Positions 10,477 to 21,332 of a stretch of DNA of 64,000 nucleotides are shown here, one piece after another. Made by a program: the position numbers and the translations under genes. The stretch is taken from positions 57,151 through 121,150 of the forward strand of contig NZ_JROO01000013.1 of NCBI RefSeq assembly GCF_000826685.1, given 5' to 3'. Position 1 is the stretch's first letter. Each line of letters begins with the position of its first letter. Source of the stretch: Streptomonospora alba (GTDB lineage: Bacteria; Actinomycetota; Actinomycetes; Streptosporangiales; Streptosporangiaceae). Below the pieces are notes generated by a model. That model did not search any database, was not told where the DNA came from, and saw only the letters and a list, made by a program, of their open reading frames with translations.

Positions 10477-10662
10477 GGCAGCCTCCTCAAGGGCGTGCGG
10501 GCTTTTCCACCACAATTCTGCCTCGCACCGGAACCACAGGCCTCCGCCGTCCCCAGGCGGCCGGACGCACCGCTGTGCGGGGCCGCGGGGCGGCGGGAGC
10601 GCCCGTTCGGCACCGGCGTGAGGCTTACAGTAGTCCACCCTGCGCTCCCCTGCGTCTGGGAG

Positions 10663-10705
10663 GCCGCCTGCGGCGGCGCCGAGCGGAAAGGGGACCCGCG
10701 TCCCC
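10663..10705 (-). terminator. Tandem GC hairpins downstream of pruA
   Basis: Two short perfect hairpins, GCCGCC-TGC-GGCGGC (10663-10677) and GGGGAC-CCGC-GTCCCC (10690-10705), lie 60-100 nt past the pruA stop codon on the minus strand. There is no T-run. They are plausible transcription terminators; part of the region overlaps the leader of the next gene. Confidence 0.35.
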
Positions 10706-10764
10706 CGCGCCGGGGCGCAGCGGGCCTCGCCCGCCTCGGCCCCGGCGCAGTGCCGGCGGCCGGC

Positions 10765-12393
<1,629 letters not shown>

Positions 12394-12520
12394 CGCACTG
12401 CCTCCCGATCGGGGTAGGTGGCGGCCCGGGCGGGGCGGACGCGGGGTGCGCGCTTCCCGGCGGCGGGCGCTGCGCGATGATGCATACCCGCTCGGCAGGA
12501 GCCGGTAAAGCGCCGAACAG

Positions 12521-12583
12521 CGTTGATCTTGTACCTACGGACACTGAAAGCGATTTCCGGTGCCCGTAGGTACAAGATCAACG
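12521..12583. repeat. 63-bp palindromic element, copy 1
   Basis: Two perfect 20-bp arms (CGTTGATCTTGTACCTACGG at 12521-12540 and its complement at 12564-12583) enclose an inner partial stem (CACTGAAA against TTTCCGGTG) and a GCGA loop at 12550-12553. A second copy with the same architecture is at 25023-25085. This copy begins 13 bp after the DUF6912 gene's stop codon and 128 bp before the pruA start. It has no T-run and encodes nothing. It behaves like an extragenic palindromic repeat or a non-autonomous mobile element; a role as 3'-end hairpin is also possible. Confidence 0.9.
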
Positions 12584-12595
12584 GGAATCGACGGG

Positions 12596-13069
12596 TCACT
12601 CGCGGCCGAGGAGGTGGGGCAGCTCTTGCGTGGCGTACCAGAGGAGTTCGTGCTCCTCCAGGGCGTCGTCCTGGGGGCCGGTACCGGCGGCCGCCGCGGC
12701 GACGGCCTCCTCGGCCCCGGGGGCGTCGACGTGCACCGCGGCGATGCGCTTGCGGGGAACCGTCCCGGTGAGGGTGACGGCGGCCGGGTGATCGCTCCCG
12801 CTGGGCGGCGGGCCGATGACCGCGTCGGGGGCCTCGGCGGCGAGCACTGCGCGGCGGCGCGGCGCGGAGGGGTCCGCACTCAGCATGCGGAGCGAGGCCG
12901 CGGCGGCGCCGCGCAGCGCCTCGTACTCCAGCTCTTCGTCGTCGTCCGCCGTGTCCGGACCGGCCAGCCGCTCGGTTACGGCGTAGGCGGTCAGCGGCGG
13001 ACCGCTGATCTCGCCCTCGTCCAGGACGGCGGCGAGGCCGGGGAATGTGCTGGGCAGGTAGATGCGCAT
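12596..13069 (-). CDS. DUF6912 family protein
   Basis: This is a 157-residue conserved actinobacterial protein of unknown function. It starts MRIYLPSTFPGLAAVLDEGE and has ELEYEALRGAAAASLRML in the middle. It ends with EHELLWYATQELPHLLG, the arrangement I associate with DUF6912 proteins. There is no signal peptide or membrane segment. The N-terminal and C-terminal halves are separated by an Ala/Pro-rich linker. It lies between a HAD hydrolase gene and pruA on the same strand, followed 13 bp later by palindromic element copy 1. Confidence 0.75.
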   Translation of the reverse strand: MRIYLPSTFPGLAAVLDEGEISGPPLTAYAVTERLAGPDTADDDEELEYEALRGAAAASLRMLSADPSAPRRRAVLAAEAPDAVIGPPPSGSDHPAAVTLTGTVPRKRIAAVHVDAPGAEEAVAAAAAGTGPQDDALEEHELLWYATQELPHLLGRE

Positions 13070-13236
13070 CGTCGTCCCGCGGATCGTTTCTCATGGTCGG
13101 GCGGAGAGTGTCCGCCCGGAAAGTCTGCCAGAGGCGACGAAAGCACGGGGCGCGCAGCGCCTCCACTCGGGGATGCGGCCCGCGGCGGTGCGGCGAGCGG
13201 CATGGAGATCACGGCCGCCCGCCGCAGGGGCGGCTG

Positions 13237-13902
13237 TCAGAAGGGCATCGGGTCCAACTCGATGCCGCAGGTCTCGGCCAGCCGGTCGCGCGTCTCGGCG
13301 GGGTCGCGGTGCAGGATGCCGACCATGCCCAGCTCGACCGCCGCGTGCACGTTGTGCTCGATGTCGTCGATGAACACGCACTGTTCCGGAGGCAGGCCGG
13401 TCAGCTCGACGGCGCGGTGGAAGATCTCCTCCTCGGGCTTGCGCATGCCCACCTCGCCGGAGATGACGACGGCGTCGAAGGTCGCGTCGAAGCGGTCACG
13501 CGGATATCCGTTGCCCCAGGAATTGGACAGCAGGCAGGTGCGCACCCGTTGCTCGCGGGCCTGGCGCAGCACCGCGTACATCTCGTCGACCGGGTGGAAG
13601 CCCGAGAACATCCGCTTGATCAGGCCCTCGGCGGGAACCGGACCTCCGTCCACCAGCCGCAACTCGGCCGCGAGGAGGCGTTCGAACTCCGAGGTGGCCA
13701 TCTCGCCGCGCTCCAGGGCGTGGATGGGGTTCGCCTCCACGGAGCCGTCGGCGTAGGCGCCCTGGACCCAGGAGCGCATGACGTCGCGGTAGCGGGCGTC
13801 GTCGATGCCGTCGTCGGCCAGCCAGGCGGTGATGGTCTCGCGCAGCGGGGTCGTCAGGACCCCGCCCCAATCGGTGATGATTCCACGGCACTCGGTGGCC
13901 AT
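13237..13902 (-). CDS. HAD-IA family hydrolase
   Basis: The product is a 221-residue HAD-superfamily protein. Motif I is in GIITDWGGVLTTPL (DWGG in place of DxD), motif II in TCLLSNSWGN, motif III Lys in GMRKPEEEIF and motif IV in CVFIDDIEHNV. This variant resembles the phosphatase-like domain of ACAD10/epoxide-hydrolase-type HAD proteins. It is divergent from an acyl-CoA dehydrogenase gene, which fits a link to acyl-CoA metabolism. The ATG at 13902 is chosen because GGAGG precedes it by 5 nt; an in-frame ATG 12 nt upstream lacks a ribosome-binding site. Confidence 0.85.
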   Translation of the reverse strand: MATECRGIITDWGGVLTTPLRETITAWLADDGIDDARYRDVMRSWVQGAYADGSVEANPIHALERGEMATSEFERLLAAELRLVDGGPVPAEGLIKRMFSGFHPVDEMYAVLRQAREQRVRTCLLSNSWGNGYPRDRFDATFDAVVISGEVGMRKPEEEIFHRAVELTGLPPEQCVFIDDIEHNVHAAVELGMVGILHRDPAETRDRLAETCGIELDPMPF

Positions 13903-14094
13903 ACTCGCCTCCATCCCTAGCTGGGCGCCCGGTACCGGGCGCCGGTCCCCGCACGGGGCTCGGAACCGCCGTGCCGGGAGACGGGTTCTTCCCTGGCAAC
14001 GGCACCGCCAATCCCCGCGCCGCCACGGCCGCCCCCAGCGGGCGGAGCGCGGGCGAAGCGACGCGAGGGCGGCACGACAGCCCGCCTGCACAGT

Positions 14095-14127
14095 ACCGAC
14101 CAGTCGGTCTGATGGCATACTGCGGTT
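14095..14127 (+). promoter_or_regulatory. TetR-type operator and leaderless -10 of the acyl-CoA dehydrogenase gene
   Basis: ACCGAC-CA-GTCGGT at 14095-14108 is a perfect inverted repeat of the kind bound by many TetR-family regulators of lipid metabolism. A -10-like CATACT lies at 14116-14121, exactly 6 nt before the ATG. There is no Shine-Dalgarno, so transcription probably begins at the start codon. The operator sits in the spacer just upstream of the -10 and would block RNA polymerase. No tetR gene is adjacent. Confidence 0.6.
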
Positions 14128-15327
14128 ATGGACTTCGATCTCAGCGCCACCGCCCGCGACCGCCTTGCCGAACTGCAGTCGTTCATGGACGAGCACGTCT
14201 ATCCGGCCGAATCCGTGTACCACCGCCAGCGCGCCGAAGCCGGGCGGGACAGCCACGAGCTTCCGCCCGTGATGGAGGAGCTGAAGGCCGAGGCGCGCCG
14301 CCGCGGGTTGTGGAACCTCTTCCTGCCCGACGTGGGCGGGCTGAGCGTCACCGACTACGCGCCGCTGGCCGAGCTGACCGGCCGCTCGCCGGTGCTGGCC
14401 CCGCAGGCGCTGAACTGCTCGGCGCCCGATACCGGCAACATGGAGGTGCTGCACATGTTCGGCACCCCCGAGCAGCGGGAGCGGTGGCTGGAGCCGCTGC
14501 TGGAGGGCCGCATCCGCTCGGCGTTCGCCATGACCGAGCCCGACGTGGCCTCCTCCGACGCCGCCAACATCGCCACCTCCATCGTCCGCGACGGCGACGA
14601 CTACGTGGTCGACGGGCGCAAATGGTGGATCAGCGGCGCCGCCGACCCGCGCTGCGAGATCTTCATCGTGATGGGCAAGACCGACCCGGACGGCCCCGCC
14701 CACCGCCAGCAGTCGATGATCCTGGTCCCCCGCGACACACCCGGCCTGGAGATCGTCCGGTCCCTGCCCGTGTTCGGCTACCAGGACCAGGAGGGCCACT
14801 GCGAGCTGCGGTTCACCGACGTGCGGGTGCCCGCCGCCAATCTCGTCTCCGGCGAGGGAGAGGGCTTCGCGATCGCCCAGGCGCGGCTGGGCCCGGGGCG
14901 CATCCACCACTGCATGCGCGCCCTCGGCATGGCCGAGCGCGCGCTGGAGCTCATGGTCCGCCGCGCCGAGCAGCGGGAGGCCTTCGGCAAGCCGCTGGCC
15001 GCCCAGGGGGTGGTCCAGCAGCAGATCGCCGAATCGCGGCTGGCCATCGAGCAGGCGCGGCTGCTGGTGCTCAAGACGGCCTGGCTGATCGACAACCGCG
15101 GCACCAAGGAGGCGCGCACGGAGATCTCGGCGATCAAGGTGGCGGCGCCGCGGGCCGCGGTGGACGTCCTGGACCGCGCCATCCAGGTGCACGGAGGCGG
15201 AGGCGTCAGCGACGACTTCCCGCTGGCCGAGATGTACGCCCACGCGCGCGCCATGCGGATCTTCGACGGCCCCGACGAGGTGCACCTGCGTTCGCTCGCC
15301 CGCCAGGAGGGCAAGCGCCACGGCTGA
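14128..15327 (+). CDS. Acyl-CoA dehydrogenase (ACAD11-like)
   Basis: This FAD-dependent acyl-CoA dehydrogenase has 399 residues, the normal length. Family features are AMTEPDVASSDAANI, the flavin/substrate segment VDGRKWWISGAADPRC, and RRAEQREAFGKPLAAQGVVQ. The C-terminus has QVHGGGGVSDDFPLAEMYA and IFDGPDEVHLRSLAR, as in the ACAD10/ACAD11 subgroup that acts on long or hydroxylated acyl chains. It is divergent from the HAD hydrolase gene, and human ACAD10/11 proteins combine such domains. It lacks a ribosome-binding site and is probably leaderless. Confidence 0.92.
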   Translation: MDFDLSATARDRLAELQSFMDEHVYPAESVYHRQRAEAGRDSHELPPVMEELKAEARRRGLWNLFLPDVGGLSVTDYAPLAELTGRSPVLAPQALNCSAPDTGNMEVLHMFGTPEQRERWLEPLLEGRIRSAFAMTEPDVASSDAANIATSIVRDGDDYVVDGRKWWISGAADPRCEIFIVMGKTDPDGPAHRQQSMILVPRDTPGLEIVRSLPVFGYQDQEGHCELRFTDVRVPAANLVSGEGEGFAIAQARLGPGRIHHCMRALGMAERALELMVRRAEQREAFGKPLAAQGVVQQQIAESRLAIEQARLLVLKTAWLIDNRGTKEARTEISAIKVAAPRAAVDVLDRAIQVHGGGGVSDDFPLAEMYAHARAMRIFDGPDEVHLRSLARQEGKRHG

Positions 15328-15336
15328 GCGCAGCGC

Positions 15337-15412
15337 AGCACGTCCGGCCGGTAGCCGCGCGTCCGCACGGCCGGGACCGGCCGGACCGGGCCGTGCGGCC
15401 CGCCGGACGTGC

Positions 15413-15413
<1 letters not shown>
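15337..15413. terminator. Bidirectional terminator between convergent genes
   Basis: Nested perfect arms, AGCACGTCCGGC (15337-15348) with its complement at 15402-15413 and CCGCACGGCC (15363-15372) with its complement at 15389-15398, form one long GC-rich hairpin. It fills the gap between the convergent acyl-CoA dehydrogenase and glycosidase genes and touches the latter's stop codon. Confidence 0.8.
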
Positions 15414-17092
<1,679 letters not shown>

Positions 17093-17307
17093 GCGGACCT
17101 TCCGGTAACGGACACGGCACGGCGGCGCGGTGGGGGAAGGCCGCGTACGGCGGCGCGGCGAGCGTGCGGCTGCGGCGGTGCGCCCACGGTCGCGGCCCGC
17201 CCCACGATAGCGCCTGGCGCACACGCCCGGGGTCCGCAGCGGGTCCGGGAGCACCTGCAACGAGCTGTTCTCCGGGAACGCACGCGGCCGGTCACCGTAG
17301 AGGTCGC

Positions 17308-17384
17308 GGTGACGGGGCTGTGTAGCGCCGGGAGCCGGGCGGCTGCGTGCCGCCCGGAGCACGCCCGAACACAGCCCCGTCACC
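17308..17384 (-). terminator. Large nested hairpin after ptsI
   Basis: Perfect 16-bp outer arms (GGTGACGGGGCTGTGT at 17308-17323, complement at 17369-17384) enclose a second perfect hairpin with 9-bp arms (CCGGGCGGC / GCCGCCCGG, 17335-17357). The structure lies 76-152 nt past the ptsI stop in a 367-bp gene-free stretch before the glycosidase gene. GTCACCG at 17291-17297 can pair with the start of the outer arm instead, giving an alternative fold. The likely role is ptsI terminator; attenuation of the glycosidase gene is possible. Confidence 0.65.
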
Positions 17385-17459
17385 GGAGCCTGCTGTGGTG
17401 GCGGTCGCGGGTACTCCCCGGCGGGTTCCCCACCGGAGCCCGGATGCCCGATGCTCTGC

Positions 17460-19145
17460 TTAGAGCCCCAGCTCGGCCAAGGCCGGGAGCTGCTCGGACG
17501 CCGCGGTGCGGGCCTCCTCCGGCCCCCGGGCAGCACGGGCCGCCTCAGCGGCGGCGCGGCACTGGGCGAGGTCGGCGCGCGCCAGCGCGGCGCGCACCAG
17601 CGGCAGGGCCGAGGCGCCCATCGACAGGCTGGTGACCCCGAGCCCGGTCAGCACGCACGCCAGCAGCGGATCGGCCGCCGCCTCCCCGCACACGCCGCAC
17701 GTGCGGCCCGCCTCGGCGGCGGAGGAGGCCGAGGCCGCCACCAGGTCCAGCACCCCGGGCTGCCAGGGGTCCTGGAAGCGTCCCAGGCCGCCTGTCTCGC
17801 GATCGGCGGCACAGGTGTACTGGGTGAGGTCGTTGGTGCCGATGCTGAAGAAGTCGACGTGCTCGGCGATGTGGCGCGCCCGCAGAGCCGCGGCGGGGAC
17901 CTCGATCATCACCCCCGCGTGCTGGATGCCGGCCTTGGCCGCCGCGGCCGCGAACCATTCGGCGTCGGCCGCGTCGGTGACCATGGGCGCCATGACCTGA
18001 AGGTGGGCGCCGGTGTCGCGCTCGGCCTCGGCCAGCGCCGCAAGCTGGATGTCCAGGGTCTCGGGCAGGCGGCGCATCATCCGCAGCCCGCGCTCCCCCA
18101 GCGCCGGGTTGGGCTCCTGCTGCTCCCCCGCGGGGAGGAACTCCAGCGGCTTGTCGGCGCCGGCGTCCAGGGTGCGTACCACGACCCGCCCTCCGGGGAA
18201 CGCCTCCAGGACCGCGCGGTATGCGGCGACCTGCTCATCGTGGCCGGGAGCGTCGGCGCGGTCGAGGAACAGGAACTCGGTGCGGTACAGCCCCACCCCT
18301 TCGGCGCCGTTCTCCAACGCCGCCGGCAGGTCGTGGGGACCGCCGATGTTGGCCAGCAGCGGCACCTCGTGGCCGTCGGCGGTCCGACCGGGCCCGCTGC
18401 TCTGGGCCGCGGCTGCGGCACGGGCGCGCGAAGCGGCGACGGCGGCCTCGACGACTCCCGGCTCGGGATCGAGGGCCACGTCGCCGGTGGCGCCGTCGAC
18501 CAGCACCGTCGTTCCCTCCGCCACGGTGTCGGCGCCCGGGCAGGCCACGACAGCGGGCAGGCCCAGCGCTCGGGCGAGGATGGCGGTGTGGCTGGTGGGC
18601 CCGCCCTCGCGGGTCACGAGCGCGACGACCCGCTCGGGGTCGAGCGTGGCGGTGTCGGCCGGCGCCAGGTCCTCGGCGACCAGCACGAACGGGACGTCCG
18701 ACTCGGGGAGGCCGGGCACGGGCGCCCCCATCAGCCTGGCGACGATCCGCTCGCGCACGTCGTCGAGGTCGGCCACGCGCGCGGCCATGTACTCCCCCGC
18801 GGCCGCGAGCATCTCGCGGTAGACCGCCACCGCCTCGGAGACGGCGCGGGCGGCCGAGGCTCCCTCGTTCACGCGCTTGCGCACGTCGTCGGCGAGCGCG
18901 GGGTCGCGAGCCATCAGCGCCTGGGCGTTGAGCACCTCGGCGGCGTCGCCGCCGGCGGCCTCGCCGCGTTCGCCGAGATCCCGGGCGGTCTCCTCCATCG
19001 CCGCGACCGCGCGGTCGGCCTCGGCGGCCGCGTCGCCTCCGTGGCGGGCGTCGGGGTCAGGCTGCGGGACCTCGCGCACCAGCCGGCGGACCGGCCCGTA
19101 ACCCGCACCGGGACTGACTCCGGCGCCCTTGAGCGTCTGCGGCAT
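17460..19145 (-). CDS. ptsI: PTS enzyme I (phosphoenolpyruvate-protein phosphotransferase)
   Basis: Enzyme I takes phosphate from PEP and passes it to HPr, the first step of all PTS sugar uptake. The 561-residue cytosolic protein has the phosphohistidine motif GGPTSHTAILAR (H186), GVGLYRTEFLF, the PEP-binding MIEVPAAAL and IGTNDLTQYTCAADR, and the C-terminal CGVCGEAA. ATG 19145 is preferred because GGGGGAG precedes it. A GTG 12 nt upstream, directly against the HPr stop, would add four residues. It is last in the series with ptsH. Confidence 0.96.
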   Translation of the reverse strand: MPQTLKGAGVSPGAGYGPVRRLVREVPQPDPDARHGGDAAAEADRAVAAMEETARDLGERGEAAGGDAAEVLNAQALMARDPALADDVRKRVNEGASAARAVSEAVAVYREMLAAAGEYMAARVADLDDVRERIVARLMGAPVPGLPESDVPFVLVAEDLAPADTATLDPERVVALVTREGGPTSHTAILARALGLPAVVACPGADTVAEGTTVLVDGATGDVALDPEPGVVEAAVAASRARAAAAAQSSGPGRTADGHEVPLLANIGGPHDLPAALENGAEGVGLYRTEFLFLDRADAPGHDEQVAAYRAVLEAFPGGRVVVRTLDAGADKPLEFLPAGEQQEPNPALGERGLRMMRRLPETLDIQLAALAEAERDTGAHLQVMAPMVTDAADAEWFAAAAAKAGIQHAGVMIEVPAAALRARHIAEHVDFFSIGTNDLTQYTCAADRETGGLGRFQDPWQPGVLDLVAASASSAAEAGRTCGVCGEAAADPLLACVLTGLGVTSLSMGASALPLVRAALARADLAQCRAAAEAARAARGPEEARTAASEQLPALAELGL

Positions 19146-19157
19146 GCTCTCCCCCAC

Positions 19158-19415
19158 TCAGCCCGCGTCGGCGATCTCGGCGAGCCGGTCGAGCACCTGC
19201 TCGGCGTCGTCGCCTTCGGCGGTGATGACGATCTCGTCGTCCTTGCGGACGTCCAGGCCCATCACGGCCAGGATGCTCTTGGCCGAAACCCCCTGGCCCT
19301 CGCCCTTGGCGACCGTCACCTCGCCGCCGGACTTGGCGGCGGCCTCGACGAACAGAGCGGCGGGGCGGGCGTGCAGGCCGACCTCGGACTGGACTGTGAT
19401 TCGGCGTTGCGCCAC
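19158..19415 (-). CDS. ptsH: PTS phosphocarrier protein HPr
   Basis: HPr relays phosphate from enzyme I to the EIIA domain. This 85-residue protein has the active-site His15 in GLHARPAA and a Ser at the regulatory position (S47, in SAKSILAVMG). GTG 19415 is chosen because GAAAGG lies 8 nt upstream; a second GTG at 19424 abuts that ribosome-binding site and is less likely. It is 12 nt from ptsI and 24 nt after the HAD gene, so co-transcription is likely. Confidence 0.95.
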   Translation of the reverse strand: MAQRRITVQSEVGLHARPAALFVEAAAKSGGEVTVAKGEGQGVSAKSILAVMGLDVRKDDEIVITAEGDDAEQVLDRLAEIADAG

Positions 19416-19439
19416 GGGACGCACCTTTCTTGACGGTTG

Positions 19440-20117
19440 CTACTGCTGGGGTCGTGCCCGCCGGCCGATCCGTGGCCAGTCGACCTCGGTGAGGTGGTCG
19501 ACGACCAGGTCGGCCCGGCTCAGGACCGCGGGTTCGTGGGTGGTGGTGATCGCGACGACGCGCATGCCGGCGCGCAGCCCCGCCTCGATACCGGCCGGGG
19601 TGTCCTCGAACACCACGACGCGGGCGGGATCCTCGTCCAGGATGCGGGCCCCGCTGAGGTAGCCCTGCGGGTCGGGCTTGCCCTCGGTGACGTCGCCGGC
19701 TGTGACCAGGCCGCGGAACATCGGCAGCACGCCCAGCCGCTCCAGCGCGACGTGCGCCCATCCGCGGCCGGCGGAGGTCACCAGGCCGAAAGGCACCCCT
19801 TGGGCGAACAGGCGGTGCAGGAACGCCACGGACTCGGGCAGCTCCTGTGACGGCGGCAGGTCCGGGTCGGCCTGGATCATCTGGAGCTCGGCCAGCAGCA
19901 CGTCCCAGGTGACGCCCGGGAACAGGTGCGGGTCCTCGTTGAACACGTCGGCGCCGCGGCGGCCCATGAAGCGGTGCAGGGTGCTCTCGTCGTAGGGGAC
20001 GTTGTGCATGTCCAGCAGCCGCGACCACACCTCCATGGAGCGCGGCTCGCTGTTGATCAGCGTCCCGTCGAGGTCGAAGAGGGCGGCGCGGGGCGCGGGG
20101 CCGTCGGCGGCGGTCAT
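19440..20117 (-). CDS. HAD-IA sugar-phosphate phosphatase / beta-phosphoglucomutase-like
   Basis: This 225-residue HAD protein has motif I FDLDGTLINSE (Asp nucleophile and general-acid Asp present), motif II LVTSAGRGWA, motif III Lys in EGKPDPQGY and motif IV VVVFEDTPAGIEA. The KPxPxxY and EDTPAGI motifs are typical of sugar-phosphate phosphatases and beta-phosphoglucomutases. Its position between crr and ptsH suggests it removes excess or toxic sugar phosphates produced by PTS uptake; this is inference. The start at ATG 20117 places the HAD motif at residue ~13. Confidence 0.85.
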   Translation of the reverse strand: MTAADGPAPRAALFDLDGTLINSEPRSMEVWSRLLDMHNVPYDESTLHRFMGRRGADVFNEDPHLFPGVTWDVLLAELQMIQADPDLPPSQELPESVAFLHRLFAQGVPFGLVTSAGRGWAHVALERLGVLPMFRGLVTAGDVTEGKPDPQGYLSGARILDEDPARVVVFEDTPAGIEAGLRAGMRVVAITTTHEPAVLSRADLVVDHLTEVDWPRIGRRARPQQ

Positions 20118-20375
20118 GGGACCACCGCCGGTCCGACGGCGCACCGGATTCCGCCGAGCGGCGCGTTCCCGCGAGTGCGGATCCGGGTGTACGGGGCGTC
20201 GGACGACTCGGCCGAGCCGCCGGAGCGGCGGCGGTGGGCCGGGCCTGGGCCCTGTGCTCTGAGCGAAGCCGCACAGCGGCTGCGGGAGCCGGGGTAGGTC
20301 CTCATCGGGGGTTCTCCGGACGGGGCGGTCGGTGGTGGTGGTGCGGGATCATCCAGCGGGCGGCCGCTGGCGCCG

Positions 20376-20392
20376 CCCGCCGCTTCGGCGGG
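20376..20392 (-). terminator. Small hairpin after crr
   Basis: CCCGCCG-CTT-CGGCGGG forms a perfect 7-bp stem 9 nt past the crr stop. The 283-bp gap that follows before the HAD gene suggests partial termination, with the HAD-ptsH-ptsI group possibly having its own promoter. No T-run is present. Confidence 0.4.
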
Positions 20393-20400
20393 GAAGGACG

Positions 20401-20847
20401 TCAGGACCAGGTGAACAGCGGGTCGCCGGCGGCCACGTCCCCGTCGGCGACCGACCCGACGACGGCGGCGTCGGCGTCCAGCGCGGCGACCGGCACGATC
20501 GCGGACAGGCCCTGGGCCTCGATGTCGGCAGGGTTCCACCGGATGACGGGAGTGCCCGCCTCGACGTGCGCACCCTCCTCGACGAGCTTCTCGAAACCGG
20601 CGCCGTCGAGCTTGACCGTGTCGATGCCCAAGTGCACCAGCACACCGTGCCCGCTCTCGGCGAGCACCATGAACGCGTGCGGGTGCAGCTTGGCGACGCG
20701 GCCGCTGATGGGCGCGGCGGCGTCCTGCGGCCGGGCGGCGGGCCGTACGGCGGCACCGGGGCCGACCATGCCCTGAGCGAATACGGGGTCGGAGACCTCC
20801 GCCATGGCGACGGCGGTTCCGGGGACGGGAGCGAGCACTTGGAGCAC
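20401..20847 (-). CDS. crr: PTS enzyme IIA, glucose/GlcNAc type
   Basis: This 148-residue EIIA-Glc-type protein accepts phosphate from HPr and hands it to EIIB. The two conserved histidines are in KLHPHAFMV (H57) and GVLVHLGIDTVKLDG (H72, the phosphorylated one), spaced 15 residues apart as in Crr. It closely resembles the Streptomyces Crr used for GlcNAc uptake. GTG 20847 follows GGAGG at 6 nt. It lies between the EIIB gene and the HAD gene. Confidence 0.93.
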   Translation of the reverse strand: MLQVLAPVPGTAVAMAEVSDPVFAQGMVGPGAAVRPAARPQDAAAPISGRVAKLHPHAFMVLAESGHGVLVHLGIDTVKLDGAGFEKLVEEGAHVEAGTPVIRWNPADIEAQGLSAIVPVAALDADAAVVGSVADGDVAAGDPLFTWS

Positions 20848-20946
20848 GCGGCACCTCCTGCGAACGGGGCGCGGCCGGCCGGCGGCGGGCCGCGCCCGGT
20901 GGCGGATGTCAGCCTGGCTGTCGGCCTGGCCGACGGCTGGGTCGGG

Positions 20947-21183
20947 TCAGTCGAGCAGGTCGTTGATGTCGTCGGTGAGCGAGTCGGCCTCGGGCCCCAC
21001 CACGACCTGGACGACGTTTCCGGAGATGAGCACCCCGTGAGCGCCGGCGGCCTTGAGCGCCGGCTCGTCGACCTTGCCCGGGTCGCCGACCTCGGTCCGC
21101 AGCCGGGTGATGCACGCCTCGATGTCCTCGATGTTGTCGGCGCCGCCGAGCCCGGCGACGATCGCCGTTGCCTTGTCGGCCAT
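20947..21183 (-). CDS. nagF: PTS enzyme IIB, N-acetylglucosamine type (NagF-like)
   Basis: This free-standing 78-residue EIIB has the phosphocysteine C24 in IEACITRLR. AIVAGLGGADNIEDIE and the C-terminal half KAAGAHGVLISGNVVQVVVG match Streptomyces NagF, the EIIB partner of NagE2. ATG 21183 follows GGAGG by 5 nt. It is 99 nt upstream of crr and 149 nt downstream of the SIS deaminase gene, all on the minus strand. Confidence 0.9.
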   Translation of the reverse strand: MADKATAIVAGLGGADNIEDIEACITRLRTEVGDPGKVDEPALKAAGAHGVLISGNVVQVVVGPEADSLTDDINDLLD

Positions 21184-21332
21184 GTGATCCTCCAGTTCGG
21201 TCATGCGTGATCCGGTGCCGGGGCGTGCGGTGCGCGGAGGGGTCCACGACCGGGGCGCCGTGGCGCCGGGGACCATTCGAGCTTAGGCGGCGCACAGGGC
21301 GGCGCCCACACGGCGCCCGGGCGGTGTGCGGG

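Noticed and set aside
12521..12583. Integron attC site (palindrome with an extrahelical base)
   Set aside because: The ends read GTTGATC/GATCAAC and do not match the attC core RYYYAAC/GTTRRRY; there is no integrase or cassette gene.
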